Below, piece by piece: positions 1-12,047 of a DNA stretch of 64,000 nt. The notes under the pieces are model-generated. The model searched no databases. It was given only the letters and a program-made list of their open reading frames with translations, and was not told the DNA's origin. Both the position numbers and the translations under genes were made by a program. The stretch spans positions 103,784,823-103,848,822 of the forward strand of contig NC_064822.1 in the NCBI RefSeq assembly GCF_024166365.1, in the 5' to 3' direction. The stretch is from Elephas maximus indicus (taxonomy: Eukaryota > Chordata > Mammalia > Proboscidea > Elephantidae). The number at the start of each line of letters is the position of its first letter. Positions within the stretch are counted from its first letter, which is position 1.

Positions 1-503
1 TTTCCACAAACAAATTGGTGTCAAGGGATTTACCTTTAATCTCATTAATTCTGACTTCCACTGTCTCAATTCTGCCCCTATGGCCTTCTATTGAGTTGTA
101 TAATTCTGAAATTTTATTGCTAATCTTTTAGATTTCTTGTTGCTGTTTTTGTATGTTTTCTACCAGCCTGTTTATGCTATCGTTTTGTTCTTGTATTGTT
201 TTCCTGAATGCTTTGTCTGTTTGTTCCTTTGTTTGGTCTGTGTTTTGCCTATCTCCTTCTTGATTTCTTGGAGAGCTCTATATATTAGTCTTTTGAATTC
301 ATTATCAGGTAGTTCCATTTCCTTATCTTCCTCTGGAAGGTTTTGTGGTTCTTTATTTTGGTTGCTTGCTAGGGCCATCTTGTCCTGCTTCTTTATGTGT
401 CCTGATACTGGGTGTTGTCTTCAAGGCATCAATAAGTTATTATATGTATTTATTTATTTATTATATTTTTTGTTTACTGAATTTTTGTTTTGTTTTGGTA
501 TGT
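1..503 (-). mobile_element. L1 fragment: end of 5' UTR and ORF1 N-terminus, inverted
   Basis: Read on the minus strand, 172-378 encodes the start of an L1 ORF1 protein, with the acidic stretch and the KRLIYRALQEIKKEI helix seen in the other L1 copies here. The T/A-rich stretch at about 430-503 matches the 5' UTR end of the L1 at 16060-16120. It joins at about 503 to L1 sequence in the opposite orientation, the arrangement left by twin priming. The left end lies outside the window. No intact ORF. Confidence 0.8.
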
Positions 504-2155
504 ACAAAATACTTCAACACCTCGATAACAAAAAAAAAAAAATACAATTAAAAAGTGAGTGAAGGATATGAACAGAACTTCACCAAAGAAGACATTCAGG
601 CAGCCAAGAGACACATGAGGAAATGCTCCCAATCATTAGCCATTAGAGAAATGCAAATCAAAACTACAGTGAGACACCATCTCACCCTAACAATACTGGC
701 ACTAATCCAGAAAACACAAAACAACAAATGTTGGGTAGGTTACAGGGAGATTAGACAACTTATGCACTGTTGGGGGGAAGGTAAATGGTATAAGCACTTT
801 GGAAAATGCTATGGCACCTTCTTAAAAAGCTAGAAATAGAAATATCATATGATCCAGCAATCCTACTCCTAGGAATATATCCTAGACAAATAGTAGCCAT
901 CACACAAATAGGCATATGTGACCCATGTTCATTGCAGCACTATTCACAATAGTAAAAAGACAGAAGCAACTTAAATGCACATCAATAGATAAATTGATAA
1001 ACAAATTATGTTTAATACACACAATGGAATACTACACAACAATAAAGGACAATGACAAATCCATGAAACATCTCACAACGTGGGTGAATCTGGAGGGCAT
1101 TATGCTGAGTAAAATAAGTCAGTCACAAAAGGACAAATATTGCATGAGACCACCATTATAAGAGCTTAAGAAAAGTTTCACACACAGAGTAAAACAATAT
1201 TTTATGGCTATGAAGGAGGGAAGGGATGGGGAGGAGAAATCACTAACTAGATAGTAGACAAATATGAACTTTGGTGAAGGGAAAGACAGAACACAATACA
1301 GAGGAAGTCAGCACAACTGGACCAAAGCAAAAGCATAGAAGTTTCCTAGACACATCCAAACACTTTGAGGGACTGAGTATCTGGGGCTGGGAGCTGGGGA
1401 CCACAGTTTTGAGGACATCTAGGTCAATTGGCATAACATAGTTCAGAAAGAAAATGTTCTACATCCCACTTTGGTGAGCAGTCTGGGGTCTTAAAAGCTT
1501 GTGAGCAGCCATCTAAGATACATCAATTTGTCCCATCCCACCCACAGCAAAGGAGAATGAAGAAAACCAAAGACATAAAGAAAACATTAGCTCAAAGGAC
1601 TAAAGGACCACATGAACCAGAGCTTCCACCAGCCTGAGCCCAGGAGAACTAGATGTTGCCCAGCTACCATCACTGATCACTCTGACAAGGATCACAACAG
1701 TGAGTCCCAGACAGAAAAGGGAGAAAACTTCAGAACAGAATTCAAATTCATAAAAAAAAGACCAGACTTACTGGTCTGACAACCCCTGAGACTATAGCCT
1801 GCAGACACTCTGCTAACTCAGAACTGAAACCACTCTTGAAGCCCACTTTTCAGACAAAGATCAGACAGTACTATTAAACAAACAATAATCATGTGAGGAA
1901 AGTGCTTCTTAGTTCAATGAAATATACAAGACCAAATGGGCAACTTCTGCCCAAAAGCAAGATGAGAAGGTAGGAAGGGACAGGAACTGGGTGAATGGAC
2001 ACAAGGAACCCGAGGTGGAAAGGAGGAGCATGCTGTCATATTGTTGGGATTGCAACCAATGTTACAAAACTGTATGTGTATAAATTTTTTATTGAGAAAT
2101 TAACTTGAGCTGTAAACTTTCACCTGAAGCTCAACAACAAAAAAAAAAAGTTGTT
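504..2155 (+). mobile_element. L1 3' part: ORF2 C-terminus and 3' UTR with poly(A)
   Basis: The sequence from 504 matches the last third of ORF2 in the 37601-45703 element (the stretch around [11 protein letters not shown] and the CWRGCGEIG region), but it is broken by stops and frameshifts. From about 1160 it is L1 3' UTR. It ends in A-rich sequence at about 2135-2150. It belongs to an older subfamily than the L1 at 37601. Confidence 0.8.
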
Positions 2156-2165
2156 TTTTTTTTTA

Positions 2166-5100
2166 ATTGACAAACCATTGACCAAAATGGTGAAAGAAAA
2201 ACAGGAAAGGAAGTAAATAACCCACATAAGAAGTAATATGGGAGACATTACAACAAATCTAACTAAAATAAAAAAGATCATAACAGAATGTTATGAAAAA
2301 TTGTACTCCAGCAAATTTGAGAAATCACAGCAAATGGACAAATTCTAGAAACATACGACTTACCTAAACTGACACAAGCTGAGATAGAAAATCCGAACAG
2401 TTCCATAACAAAAGAGATTGAAGAGGTAATTTAAAAAAAAAAAAAACTCCCAACCAGCCCCCCAAAAAATCCCTGGCCTGGATAGCTTCACTGGAGAATC
2501 CTACCAAACACCCAGAGAAGAGCTAACACCAATTCTACTCAAGCTAATTCAGAGCATAGAAAAGGAAGGAATGCTCCTGAGCTCATTCTATGAAGGCAGC
2601 ATAACCTGATACCAAAGCTAGAAAAAAAAAAAAAGAAGAAGAAAGTTACAGACCAATATCTCTCATATAGATGTAAAAATTCTCAAAAAAATTCTAGCCA
2701 ATAGAAGTCAGCATCCTATCAAAAAATAAAATAAAATAACACACCATGACCAAATGAGATTCATACCAGGTATGCAAGGATGGTTTAACATTAGAAAATC
2801 AATCACCATAATCTATCATATAAATAGAACAAAAGAAAAGAATCACATGATCATCTCAATTCATGCAAGAAAGGCATTTGACAAAAGCCAAAACTCATTC
2901 CTGATAAAAACTGTCAGCAAAACAGGAATAGAAGGGAAATTCCTCAGCATAGCAAAGGGCGTTTATACAAAATCAAGAGCCAACATTATTCCAAATGGAA
3001 AGAGACTGAAAGCATTTCCCTTGAGAGCAGGAATCAGACAAGGAAGCCCTTTATCACCACTCTTATTCAATACTGTTTTGAAAGTCTTAGTGAGAGCAAT
3101 AAGGCAAGAAAAAGAAATAAAGGGAATTCAAACTGGAAATGAAGAAGTAAAACTATTCCTATCTGTAGATGATATGATGCTATATACATAGAGAACCCCA
3201 AAGAATCCACAAGAAGGCTATTGAAACTAATAGAAAGATTCAGCAGAGTAGCAAGATACAAGATCGACATACAAAAATCAGTTGGATTCCTATACACCAA
3301 GAATGAGAACTTTGAAAATGGATCAGGAAAACAATACCACTTATTATAGCCCCCCAAAAGATAAAATACTTAGGAATAAATCTAACCAGAAAATTACAAA
3401 ACACTATTGCAAGAAACCAAAAGAGACTTGCATAAATGGAAACACCTAACATGTTTATGGATAGGAAGACTCAACATTGTGAAAATGTTTATTCTACGCA
3501 AAGCAATCTACAGATAAAATGCAATCCTGATTCAAATACCAAAAGCACTCGTTAATGAGATGGAAAAACTTATCACCAACTTTATATGGAAAGGAAAGAG
3601 GCCCTGGATAAGCAAAGTGTTACTGAAGACAAAGAACAAAGTAGGAGGCCTCACACTACCTGATCTCAGAACCTATACAGCCACAGTGTCAAAACAGCAT
3701 GGTACTGGTACAACAGACACAGAGACCAATGAACAGAATTGAGAACCCAGATGTAAATCCATATATCTGTAAGTAGTTGATATTTGACAAAAGGCCGAAA
3801 TCCATTAACTGGGGAAAAGAGGATGTCTTTAACAAATAGTGCTAGCATAACTGGATGTCCACCTGTAAAAAAAAAAGTGAAATAAGATCCATACCTCATG
3901 CCATACACAAAAACTAACTCAAAATGGATCAAAGACCTAAATATAAAACCCAAAATGTTAAAGGTCATGGAAGAAAAAAATAAGAATAACATTCAAACCA
4001 AACCAAACCTATTACTGTCAAGTCAATTCCGACTCATAGCGACCCTATAGGACAGAGTAGAACTGCCCCATAGGATTTCCAGGTAGTGGCTGGTGGATTC
4101 AAACTGCCAACCTTTTGGTTAGTAGCCATAGCTCTTAAACACTATGCCACCAGGGTTTCCAGGGACAACATTAGGGGCCCTAATACATGGCACAAATACA
4201 ACAAACCATAACGAACAATGCACAAACACCAGAAAAGAAATTAGATAACTGGGAACTCCCCAAAATTAAACACTTAGGCTCATCCAAATACTTCACCAAA
4301 AGAGTAAAAAGAGAACCTACAGACTGGGGAAAAACTTTTGCCTATGACTTATCCAACAAGGGTATAAACTCTAAAATCTACGAAATACTTCAATGCCTCA
4401 ATTACAAAAAGATAAATAAGCCAATCAAAAATTGAGCAAAGGCTATGAACAGACACTCCACCAGAGAAGACATTCAGGCAGCTAACAGACACATAAGGAA
4501 ATTCAAGAGATCATTATCCTTTAGAGAAATGCAAATCAAAACTACAATGAGATACCATCTAACCAACGATACTAACACTAATCCAAGAAAAACACAAAAT
4601 AACAAACATTGGAGAGGTTGTGGGGAGATTGGAACTCGTATACACTGCTGGTGGGAATGTAAAATGGTACAACCACTATGGAAAATGATATGACACTTCC
4701 TTAAAAAGTTAGAAATATCATACAATCCTGCAATCGTACTCCCAAGAATATATCCTAGAGAAATAACAGCCCTCATACGAATAGACATATTTACACCCAT
4801 GTTCATTGCAGCATTATTCACAACAGCAAAAAGATGGAAACAACCTAAGTGTCTATCAACAGATGAATGGATAAACAAATTATGGTACATACACACAAGG
4901 AATACTACACAACGATAAAGAGCAATGATGAATTCAAGAAACAAGTCACAGCATGGATATATCTGGAAGGCATTACGCTGTGTAAAATAAGTCAATCACA
5001 AAAGGACAAATACTGTATGAGACCACTATTATAAAAACCCAAGAAAAGGTTTACACTCAATAAAAACAATCTTTGATGGTTACAAGGGAGGGGAAGGAAA

Positions 5101-6003
5101 ATCATTAACTAGATACTCAACAAGTGTTAACTCTGGTGAAGGGAAAAACAACACACAATATAGGAAAAGTCAGCACAACTTGCACAAGGCAAAGTCTTAG
5201 AAGTTTCTTTTAAACATCCAAACACCTTGAGGAGTCAAGTTACTGGGGCTGTGGGCTGGAGTCCATGGCCTTGGGGGACATATAGGTTAATTGGCATAAC
5301 ATAGTTCATAAGGCAAATGTTCTACATCCTACTTTGGTGAGTAGTGTCCGGGGTCTTAAAAGCTTGCAAGAGGTTATCTAAGATACATCTATTGGTCCCA
5401 TCGTGTTCGGAGCAAAGAAGAATGAAGAAAACCAAAGACACAAGGTAAATAATAGTCCAAAGGACTAATAGACCACAAGAACCACAGACTCCACCAGCCT
5501 TAGCCCAGAAGATCTAGATAATGCTCAGCTACCTTCACCTCAGACAGGGATCACAATAGAGGGTTCCAGACAAAGCAGGAGAAAAATGTAGAACAAAATT
5601 CAAACTCACAAAAAAAGACCAGATAACTGTTCTGACAGACACTGAGGAACTCCCAAGACTATGGGCCCAGACACACTGCTAAATCAGAACTGAAGCTACT
5701 TCTGAAGTCTACTTTTCAGCCAAAGATTAGGCAGGCCTATTAAAAAAAAAAAAAAGTACATGAGGAATGTGCTTCTTAGTTCAGTCAAGCATAGCAGACC
5801 AAAAGGCAACACCTGCCCAAAATCAAAGATGAGAAGGCAGGAAGGGACAGGAAGACTGGACAAAATGGACACAGAGAACCCAGAGTGAAAAGAGAAAGGG
5901 GGAGAGAGCTGATAAATTGCAGGAATTGCAACCAATGTCACACACACACAAAAAAAAGAAGTTTGAATAAAAACTAATTTGCCCAAAAACTTTCACCTAA
6001 AAC
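2166..6003 (+). mobile_element. 5'-truncated L1: ORF2 reverse transcriptase to 3' UTR, decayed
   Basis: Homology to L1 ORF2 starts before the reverse transcriptase domain and runs to the 3' UTR, ending near an A-rich tail at about 6003. The segment 2754-3191 keeps part of the RT palm. The catalytic F/Y-x-DD box reads SVDD where the L1 at 37601 has FADD, and many stops are present. An AfroSINE splits it at 3995-4160. It abuts the previous L1 directly, so that L1 may have inserted into this one; the missing left part would then lie outside the window. Confidence 0.75.
3995..4160 (-). mobile_element. AfroSINE nested in L1
   Basis: An antisense tRNA-derived SINE, reading from an A-rich tail, through the tail shared with RTE, to the complement of the tRNA-like head (ccaccagggtttcc). 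The flanking L1 sequence shows an imperfect duplication (aagaataacatt / agggacaacatt), and the L1 reading resumes after it. Confidence 0.85.
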
Positions 6004-6028
6004 AATAAAATTAGATATACATATAAAG

Positions 6029-6190
6029 CGGAAACCCTGGTGGCGTAGTAGTTAAGTGCTACAGCTGCTAACCAAAGTGTCGGCAGTTCGAATCTGCCAG
6101 GTGCTCCTTGGGAACTCTGTGGGGGCAGTTCTACTCTGTCCTATAGGGTCACTATGAGTCGGAATCAACTCGACGGCACTGGGATATATA
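6029..6190 (+). mobile_element. AfroSINE, complete sense copy
   Basis: The best sense-strand example in the window. The head ggaaaccctggtggcgtag contains an A-box-like element, and gcagttcgaatc is a good B-box match for a polymerase III promoter. The body carries ctactctgtcctataggg. The tail actcgacggcact ends in the sequence shared with RTE elements. Confidence 0.9.
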
Positions 6191-6535
6191 AAGCTAAAAA
6201 AAAAAGAAAATGCAACAAGCTATCGATACATGCGAAAATATGAAGAAATCTCAAAAGCCTTTTGGTAAACTAAAGAATTCAGACACAAAGGAATATAGCC
6301 TTTATAATTCTATGCACATAAAAATAAAGATCAAGAAATCAAGGCAGCAATTACTTCTTTGAGTGTGAGTTAAAATGTGCAACTGACTTGAAAAAAGAAT
6401 AAAGGAATAAAGGTAATGAATGAAATTGTCTCTATCTTGATTTGGTGATGGTAACTTGGGTGTATGTTTGCAAAATTGATCAAATTGTCCACTGTGTGTA
6501 AAATATATACCTCAATAAAGAAAATAAATGGCTAG
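6191..6535 (+). mobile_element. Ancient L1 3' end
   Basis: The stretch tggtgatggtaacttgggtg, followed by a cctcaataaagaaaataaat terminus, is typical of the 3' UTR end of old mammalian L1M-type elements. No coding capacity. The family assignment is from memory of the consensus. Confidence 0.55.
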
Positions 6536-6544
6536 TTAGAACTC

Positions 6545-7859
6545 ACTTCAATACAGCATACATTTGCTGAGCATTTCTGTATGCCACGTGCTTTTCTAGT
6601 CAGTGGAGAAAGAGCACTAAACCAAACCTTCAGTCTCTACCCTCATAGAGCTGTCATTGAAATAACTGAATATATACTCTCCAACGGTGGCATTATATTA
6701 AGGTACCTGAGTTCCTTGATTTAATTGTGAGTTTCTCGAAGGTAAGGATAGTGTCTTCATCTTGTATTCTCAATAAATCCTAGGCTACTATAAGCAGTAA
6801 ATAAGTATTTTTCGAGTAACTTTTTAATAGACGATTAAGTAATTGAAGTCACTGACTCCCTGTCCTTTGTGTATATTAATAAACGTGTCATCATATAAAA
6901 TATGTTATGACAATTCTCCGTATCCCTACAGAGGTGAACAGCGCTGACTCTATTTTTGAATAATCTTTAACACAAAAATTTCATAAAAAAATTTCATAGT
7001 GCCTTAGTAATGCTCATTTACATCTAATAGTTCATTCCCAGAGATGAAGCTGCCTCCCTTGAGCAGGCTAAGCAGGAACCTACAATTGTGCTGGTCTGTA
7101 CACTGTTCTTTGTAACCTGTTGTATAGGATAAGGTTTTGCAGATGCATCACATGTAAATTGGGTAGTTGCATAAGTAACTGATTCTGATTCTTTAACTTG
7201 ATCATCAAAATATTCAGTCCAGGTGTGTTTAAAAACACTATTCATGTGAATATGGGCAAGAAAGTTGTCAGTGAACTATCTAATACTAGACTTTCCTTGA
7301 TAATATTCAAATGAGATATCCTTCCACTAAGTGGCCAACAGGAGTATAAATCCCAGCCTGGATACTTTCAAAGTCCACCATACCCTAGTGTTTATGATAA
7401 GGACTTCAATCCTAAAGTAGCAACACTTATCTCTGTGAGAATTCCCTATGGCTTATACACACTTCAACTCATCTGGTTAACAAGTTGCAAATTTGGCATG
7501 ACTGTGACCTCAGAGAATACAGCTCTCTTAAGCATCTGAGCTCCACCAGCCAAATTACTGACTTCCCCTCTGCTAAAAATCATTTGAAGCAAAATCATTT
7601 GCTTCACTGATACTCCTCACTCAGTATGTAGAAACACAAGGTAGCTAGATTCAGTCTCTGTGCTTAGGCCTGGGACAACAGGAGAGAAATCTCTTATATG
7701 TCTCCTTTCAGAATTTGAGTGTTTCCCCCTATATTTAATGAGTGATATGGGTAAAATCAGAAGTTAAGTGTCCTTAAGTTTCCCCATATAGGATGATCTA
7801 TTTTCTTTAACTCGCTGTGATTTGCAAATAGGAAAAATTAATGCCTGTGTTCTGTACTT
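6545..7859. other. Intergenic sequence of unit A, no gene seen
   Basis: AT-rich unique sequence, paralogous to about 57028-58750 in unit C. The part from about 7330 also matches unit B from about 28650. Short ORFs here are not conserved between copies. Confidence 0.6.
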
Positions 7860-8025
7860 AAAAAAAAAAAAAAAACATTGCTGTTGAGCCAATTCCAATT
7901 CATAGCGATGCTATCGGACTTGGTAGAGCTGCCTCATAGGGTTTCCAAGGGGTAGCTGGTGGATTCAAACTGCCTACCGTTTGGTTAGCAGCCGAGCTCT
8001 TAAACACTTTGCCACCAGGGCTCCC
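7860..8025 (-). mobile_element. AfroSINE, diverged antisense copy
   Basis: An A-run is followed by the complement of the AfroSINE tail (cattgctgttgagccaattc) and head (gccaccagggctccc). It shows more substitutions than the copies at 6029 or 17585. Confidence 0.85.
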
Positions 8026-9360
8026 TTCTCTACTTAAGCTATAAAAATATCTGCTCTCCTATGCAAGGATATCGTCTGACCAAAGATGACTTCTTATGCC
8101 ATGGAAGACCAAAGCCAACAGATGAATTTTGTGCAAGTAAAGATCAGAGCTCCATGATTTCCCTAAAAGTTTCCCTCATTCTCATCTGTAGATTTCCAGG
8201 TTTGATTTCTTCTCCTCGTCTAGCATGCTATGCGTGGCTCTCTCAGGAAACTCCTTTTACCTTCAGTTCTCTCATATCACCTTTTTCTTGTGCTGAAGAC
8301 TGAGTTCCAAACTGTAAGGACATTATAGATTTTTCCTTCCAGTGAAGCTCTTGTTTCCAGCTGCTTTTAGCCTCTACTAAATAAATCCTTTCTATGATCC
8401 CCAGGTAGTGTTGAGTGCGCTCTAGCTATAAAATTTGTGTTAATCTGGGAAGCTGAGATCAAGAACTAAGGTTACTAGTCTTGAAAGGAATGGGGAAAAA
8501 TACATCAGAGTAGACAGTAACATTTTATTGCCTTGAATTCACCTCCTCTTCTATACCCTAAATAAATGCGCTAAAGATAGTCCATTTTTTTGCTATTGTT
8601 AACCACCAAAAATATCAGTGGTAAAAAGAGAAGAGGGAGAGTAGGATCCAGAGACATTTCTGAGGAAAATATGTGTTCCAAGTACACATACCTCAACCAT
8701 TATGACCTTTTCCCCATTTCAGGTGTTCTCAGGGTACCCAGGGTCTTTATACACTTCTGAGTGTCGGTGTTCCCTATATTAGTTATCCAGACCGTTTCCG
8801 CCTTCTAACACTAGACTTGTCTCTCATTAATCTATGCATCAAGTCCTTTATGAAATTAACTAACATCTGTATGATTCACTGAATAGATAAATTGTGAGAC
8901 ATTTCTCTTTGGCATGTCCTCAGTTATCTTTCTCCTTGGAAATTATATAAGATCATTGAATCTAAAGCAGCTAATAACTTATAATGACATTAATGTAGTT
9001 TTTCTCAGAATTGATTGAATTTTAAATTTAGGCACATATTGATTTAAGTAGGACGAATTCACAGTGGTGTAAATTTCAGTCATAAATCAAAGTACAGAAG
9101 GTGAAAAGTACTATTTGGGATTATTCTTAAAATCAACCAAAAAATGCAATCTCTTGCTCTACTTCCCTTTAAGATGATGTCTGACAGGCACATACAAGAT
9201 ACCAAGAAGTGATCTTTTTGAGAAGTGCTCAAACACCTCTACCCAGGCAAAATGGTAAGTTATGTACCTCATTAAAATGGTATCCCTCTCTTATCTCCTG
9301 CTTTTCTCTATGAAACATCCAAACTTCCCTTCTTCTCCTCTTTTAGTGAAATTCAAATAG
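8026..9360. other. Unique unit A sequence upstream of the predicted OR first exon
   Basis: Aligns with 29200-30560 in unit B and part of 59000-60900 in unit C. No conserved ORF. The short reading frame at 8061-8303 is not kept in unit B. It may contain the OR promoter, but no specific element can be assigned with confidence. Confidence 0.5.
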
Positions 9361-9407
9361 GCATTTGATTCAGTGTGAATTGAAACCACTGTGTTCCCTC
9401 ATGCAAG
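9361..9407 (+). other. Predicted noncoding first exon end of the unit A OR, with splice donor
   Basis: The exon would end at 9407, followed by the donor gtaaatga at 9408. The same position in unit B has gtaagtga and in unit C gtaagtga, inside otherwise drifting sequence. OR genes usually have one or more noncoding 5' exons spliced to a single coding exon. The exon start is not determinable here. Confidence 0.5.
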
Positions 9408-9656
9408 GTAAATGAGCAGAATTTGGAATTAGTGCTTATCTTTCACTGCAAGGTTGAAATAAAACTTTGTCTTCTCTTGCCACCAGTGAGAGGATCTGTT
9501 GGTGGCCAGGATTAGCTGGAGTTTACTCAAGCTAAGTGCCTGAGTAAAAAATGGGATTATATATATTCTCTACACTGAAAATAAACATGGAAAAATTTGG
9601 AGTAACTGTCTAGCCAAAAACACAGGAAATTCCAAATTCTGAGAATATTCTTTCCT

Positions 9657-9667
9657 ACTGAAGAATT
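9657..9667 (+). repeat. Target-site duplication, left, of RTE element
   Basis: The 11-bp sequence actgaagaatt is repeated exactly at 11325-11335, bracketing the RTE element. Confidence 0.85.
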
Positions 9668-11324
9668 CCCCTCATGTGTCTGTCAGTTTGTTGTACTGTG
9701 GGGGCTTGTGTGTTGCTGTGATGCTGGAAGGTATGCCACCAATATTCAGATGCCAACAGGGTCACCCATGGTGGACAGGTTTCAACTGAGCTTTCAGACT
9801 AAGGCAGACTAGGAAAAAAGACCCAGCCATCTACTTCTGAAAAGAATTAGCCAGTGAAAACCTTATGAATAGCAGTGGAACTATCTCAAAGGGTGGCTCC
9901 AGAAGACAAAGTAAAGTATTATAATGACATGCGCAAAGGCCTGGAGATAGAAAACAAAAAGGGAAGAACATTCTCAATATTTCTCAAGCTGAAAGAACTG
10001 AGGAAAAAAAATTCAAGCCTCGAGTTGCAATAGTGAAGGATTCCACTGGGAAAATATTAAATGACATAGGAAGCATCAAAAGAATATTGAAGGAATACAC
10101 AGAGTCATTATACCAAAAAGAATTGGTTGATGTTCAACCATTTCATGAGGTAGCATATGATCAGGAACCAGTGGTCTGAAGGAAGATGTTCAAGCTGCAC
10201 TGAAGGCACTGATGAAAAACAAGCTCCAGGAATTGACAGAATATCAGTTGAGACATTTCAACAGATGGATACAGCACTGGAAGCACTCACTCATCTATGC
10301 AAAGAAATTTGGAAGACAGTTACCAGGCCAACTGACTGAAAGAGATTCATATTTATCCCTGTTCCCAAGAAAGGCGATCCCACTGAATGTGGAAATTATC
10401 AAACAATATCATTAATATCACAAACAAGTAAAATTTTGCTGAAGATCATTCAAAAGTGGCTGCAGCAGTATATTAACAGGGAACTGCCAGAAATTCAGGC
10501 CAGATTCAGAAGAGGACATGGAACCAGGGATGTCATTGCTGATGTCAAATGTGTCCTGGCCGAAAGCAGAGAATACCAGAAGGATATTTACTTGTGTTTT
10601 ATTGACTATGCAAAGGCATTTGACTGTTTGGATCATAAAAAATTATGGTAACATTGCCTTCAGTATGGATTACACATCAACATGAAGAAAACAAAAATCC
10701 TCACAACTGGACCAATAAGCAACATCCCGTGATAAACGGAGAAAAGATTGAAGCTGTCAAGGATTTCATTTTACTTGGATTCACAATCAATGCCATGGAA
10801 GCAGCAGTCATGAAATTAAAAGATACATTTCATTGGGCAAATCTGCTGCGAAAGACCTCTTTAAAGTCTTTGAAAATCAAAGGTGTCACCTTGAAGATTA
10901 AAGTGCGCCTAACCCAAGCCCTGGTATTTTCAATCGCATTATAAGCTGGACAATGAATAAGGAAGACTGAAGAAGAATCGACGCCTTTGAAATGTGGTAT
11001 TGGCAAAGAATATTGAATTTACCGTACAACCACATTCCTCCTTAGAATCAAGGATGGTGAGACTCCATCTTATGTACTTTGGACGTGTTATCAGGGGGGA
11101 TCAATCCCTGGGGAAGGACAGCATGCTTGGAAAAGTACAGGGTCAGCGAAGAAGAGGAAGACTCTTAGTGAAATAGATTGACACAGTGGCTGCAACCATG
11201 GGCTCAGGCATAACAACGACTGTGGGCATGGTACAGGACCAGGCAGTGTTTCATTCTATATAGTACATAGGATTACTATGAGTCAGAACTGACTCGACGG
11301 CACTTGACAACATCAACAATAACA
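9668..11324 (+). mobile_element. RTE-type LINE, internally deleted, with both ends and TSD
   Basis: A non-LTR retrotransposon of RTE (BovB-like) type. At 10436-10651 the translated RT shows RFRRGHGTRD and FIDYAKAFDCLDH. At 10994-11176 the C-terminal segment shows YFGRVIRGD and a GQRRRGR stretch. The 5' end has the usual cagtttgttgtactgtgggg start. Around 9900 the endonuclease-coding part is missing, and around 10650 the reading jumps over the palm region that would hold the catalytic DD, so the element cannot be autonomous. Only about 1.66 kb remains of an expected 3 kb or more. The 3' tail (tcgacggcacttgacaacat) resembles the AfroSINE tail. The exact 11-bp duplication on both sides shows one insertion event. 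Confidence 0.85.
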
Positions 11325-11335
11325 ACTGAAGAATT
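11325..11335 (+). repeat. Target-site duplication, right, of RTE element
   Basis: Exact copy of 9657-9667 (actgaagaatt). Confidence 0.85.
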
Positions 11336-11417
11336 TGGAGATATTTCATATTTAAACAGGATTTCACAAACTTACGGATAAGGAAAATTGACTTCATTTG
11401 GTCATTCATATTCACTG

Positions 11418-11429
11418 CAGAATCTGAAT
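11418..11429 (+). repeat. Target-site duplication, left, of composite L1
   Basis: cagaatctgaat, identical to 17480-17491. Unit B has a single copy at the empty site (about 31105-31116). Confidence 0.85.
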
Positions 11430-12047
11430 TTGTTGGAAAAGAAAGTACGCTTGGCTACTGTTGGATGGTGTGTTCTGTATATGTCTATGAGGTCAAGTTG
11501 GTTGATTGTGGCATTTAGATGTTCTCTGTCTTTATGGAGCTTCTTTCTGGATGTTCTGTCCTTTACCGAAAGTGGTGTGTCAAAGTCTCCTACTATTATC
11601 ATGGAACTCTCTATCTCTCTTTTCAATGCTGTTAGAGTTTGTTTTACATATTTTGGAGCCCTGTAATTGGGTGCATAAATATTTATTATGGTTATGTCCT
11701 CCTGGTGTATTGACCATTTAATCATTACATAGTGTCCTTCCTTATACTTTGTGGTGGATTTTACTTTAAAGTCTATTTTGACAGAAATTAATATTGCCGG
11801 TCCTGCTCCTTTTTGATTGTTGTTTGCTTGATACATTCTTTTCCATTCTTTGAGTTTTAGTTTGTTTTTGTCTTTAAGTCTAAGGTGTGTCTCTTATAGG
11901 CAGCATACAGACTGACGGTGTTTTTTAATCCATTCTGCCACTCTCTGTCTCTTTATTGATACATTTAGTACATTTACATTCAGTGTAATTATTAATAGGT
12001 ATGAGTTTAGTGCTGCCATTTTGATGTCTTTTTTTATGTTGTTTACT
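11430..12047 (-). mobile_element. L1 ORF2 start and endonuclease domain, antisense part of composite
   Basis: On the minus strand 11402-11836 encodes L1 endonuclease sequence (QANNNQKGAGPAILIS, then IIVGDFDTPLS, where the catalytic motif is normally GDFNTP). At about 12030 lies the ORF2 start region (caaaatggcagcactaaac). The L1 homology stops at 11430, inside the endonuclease, directly against the TSD and with no 3' UTR or poly(A). Confidence 0.8.

Noticed and set aside
6029-6100. tRNA gene
   Set aside because: The A- and B-box-like motifs belong to an AfroSINE head; no cloverleaf with a proper acceptor stem is present.
8061-8303. 80-residue + frame
   Set aside because: Not conserved in the paralogous unit B region.
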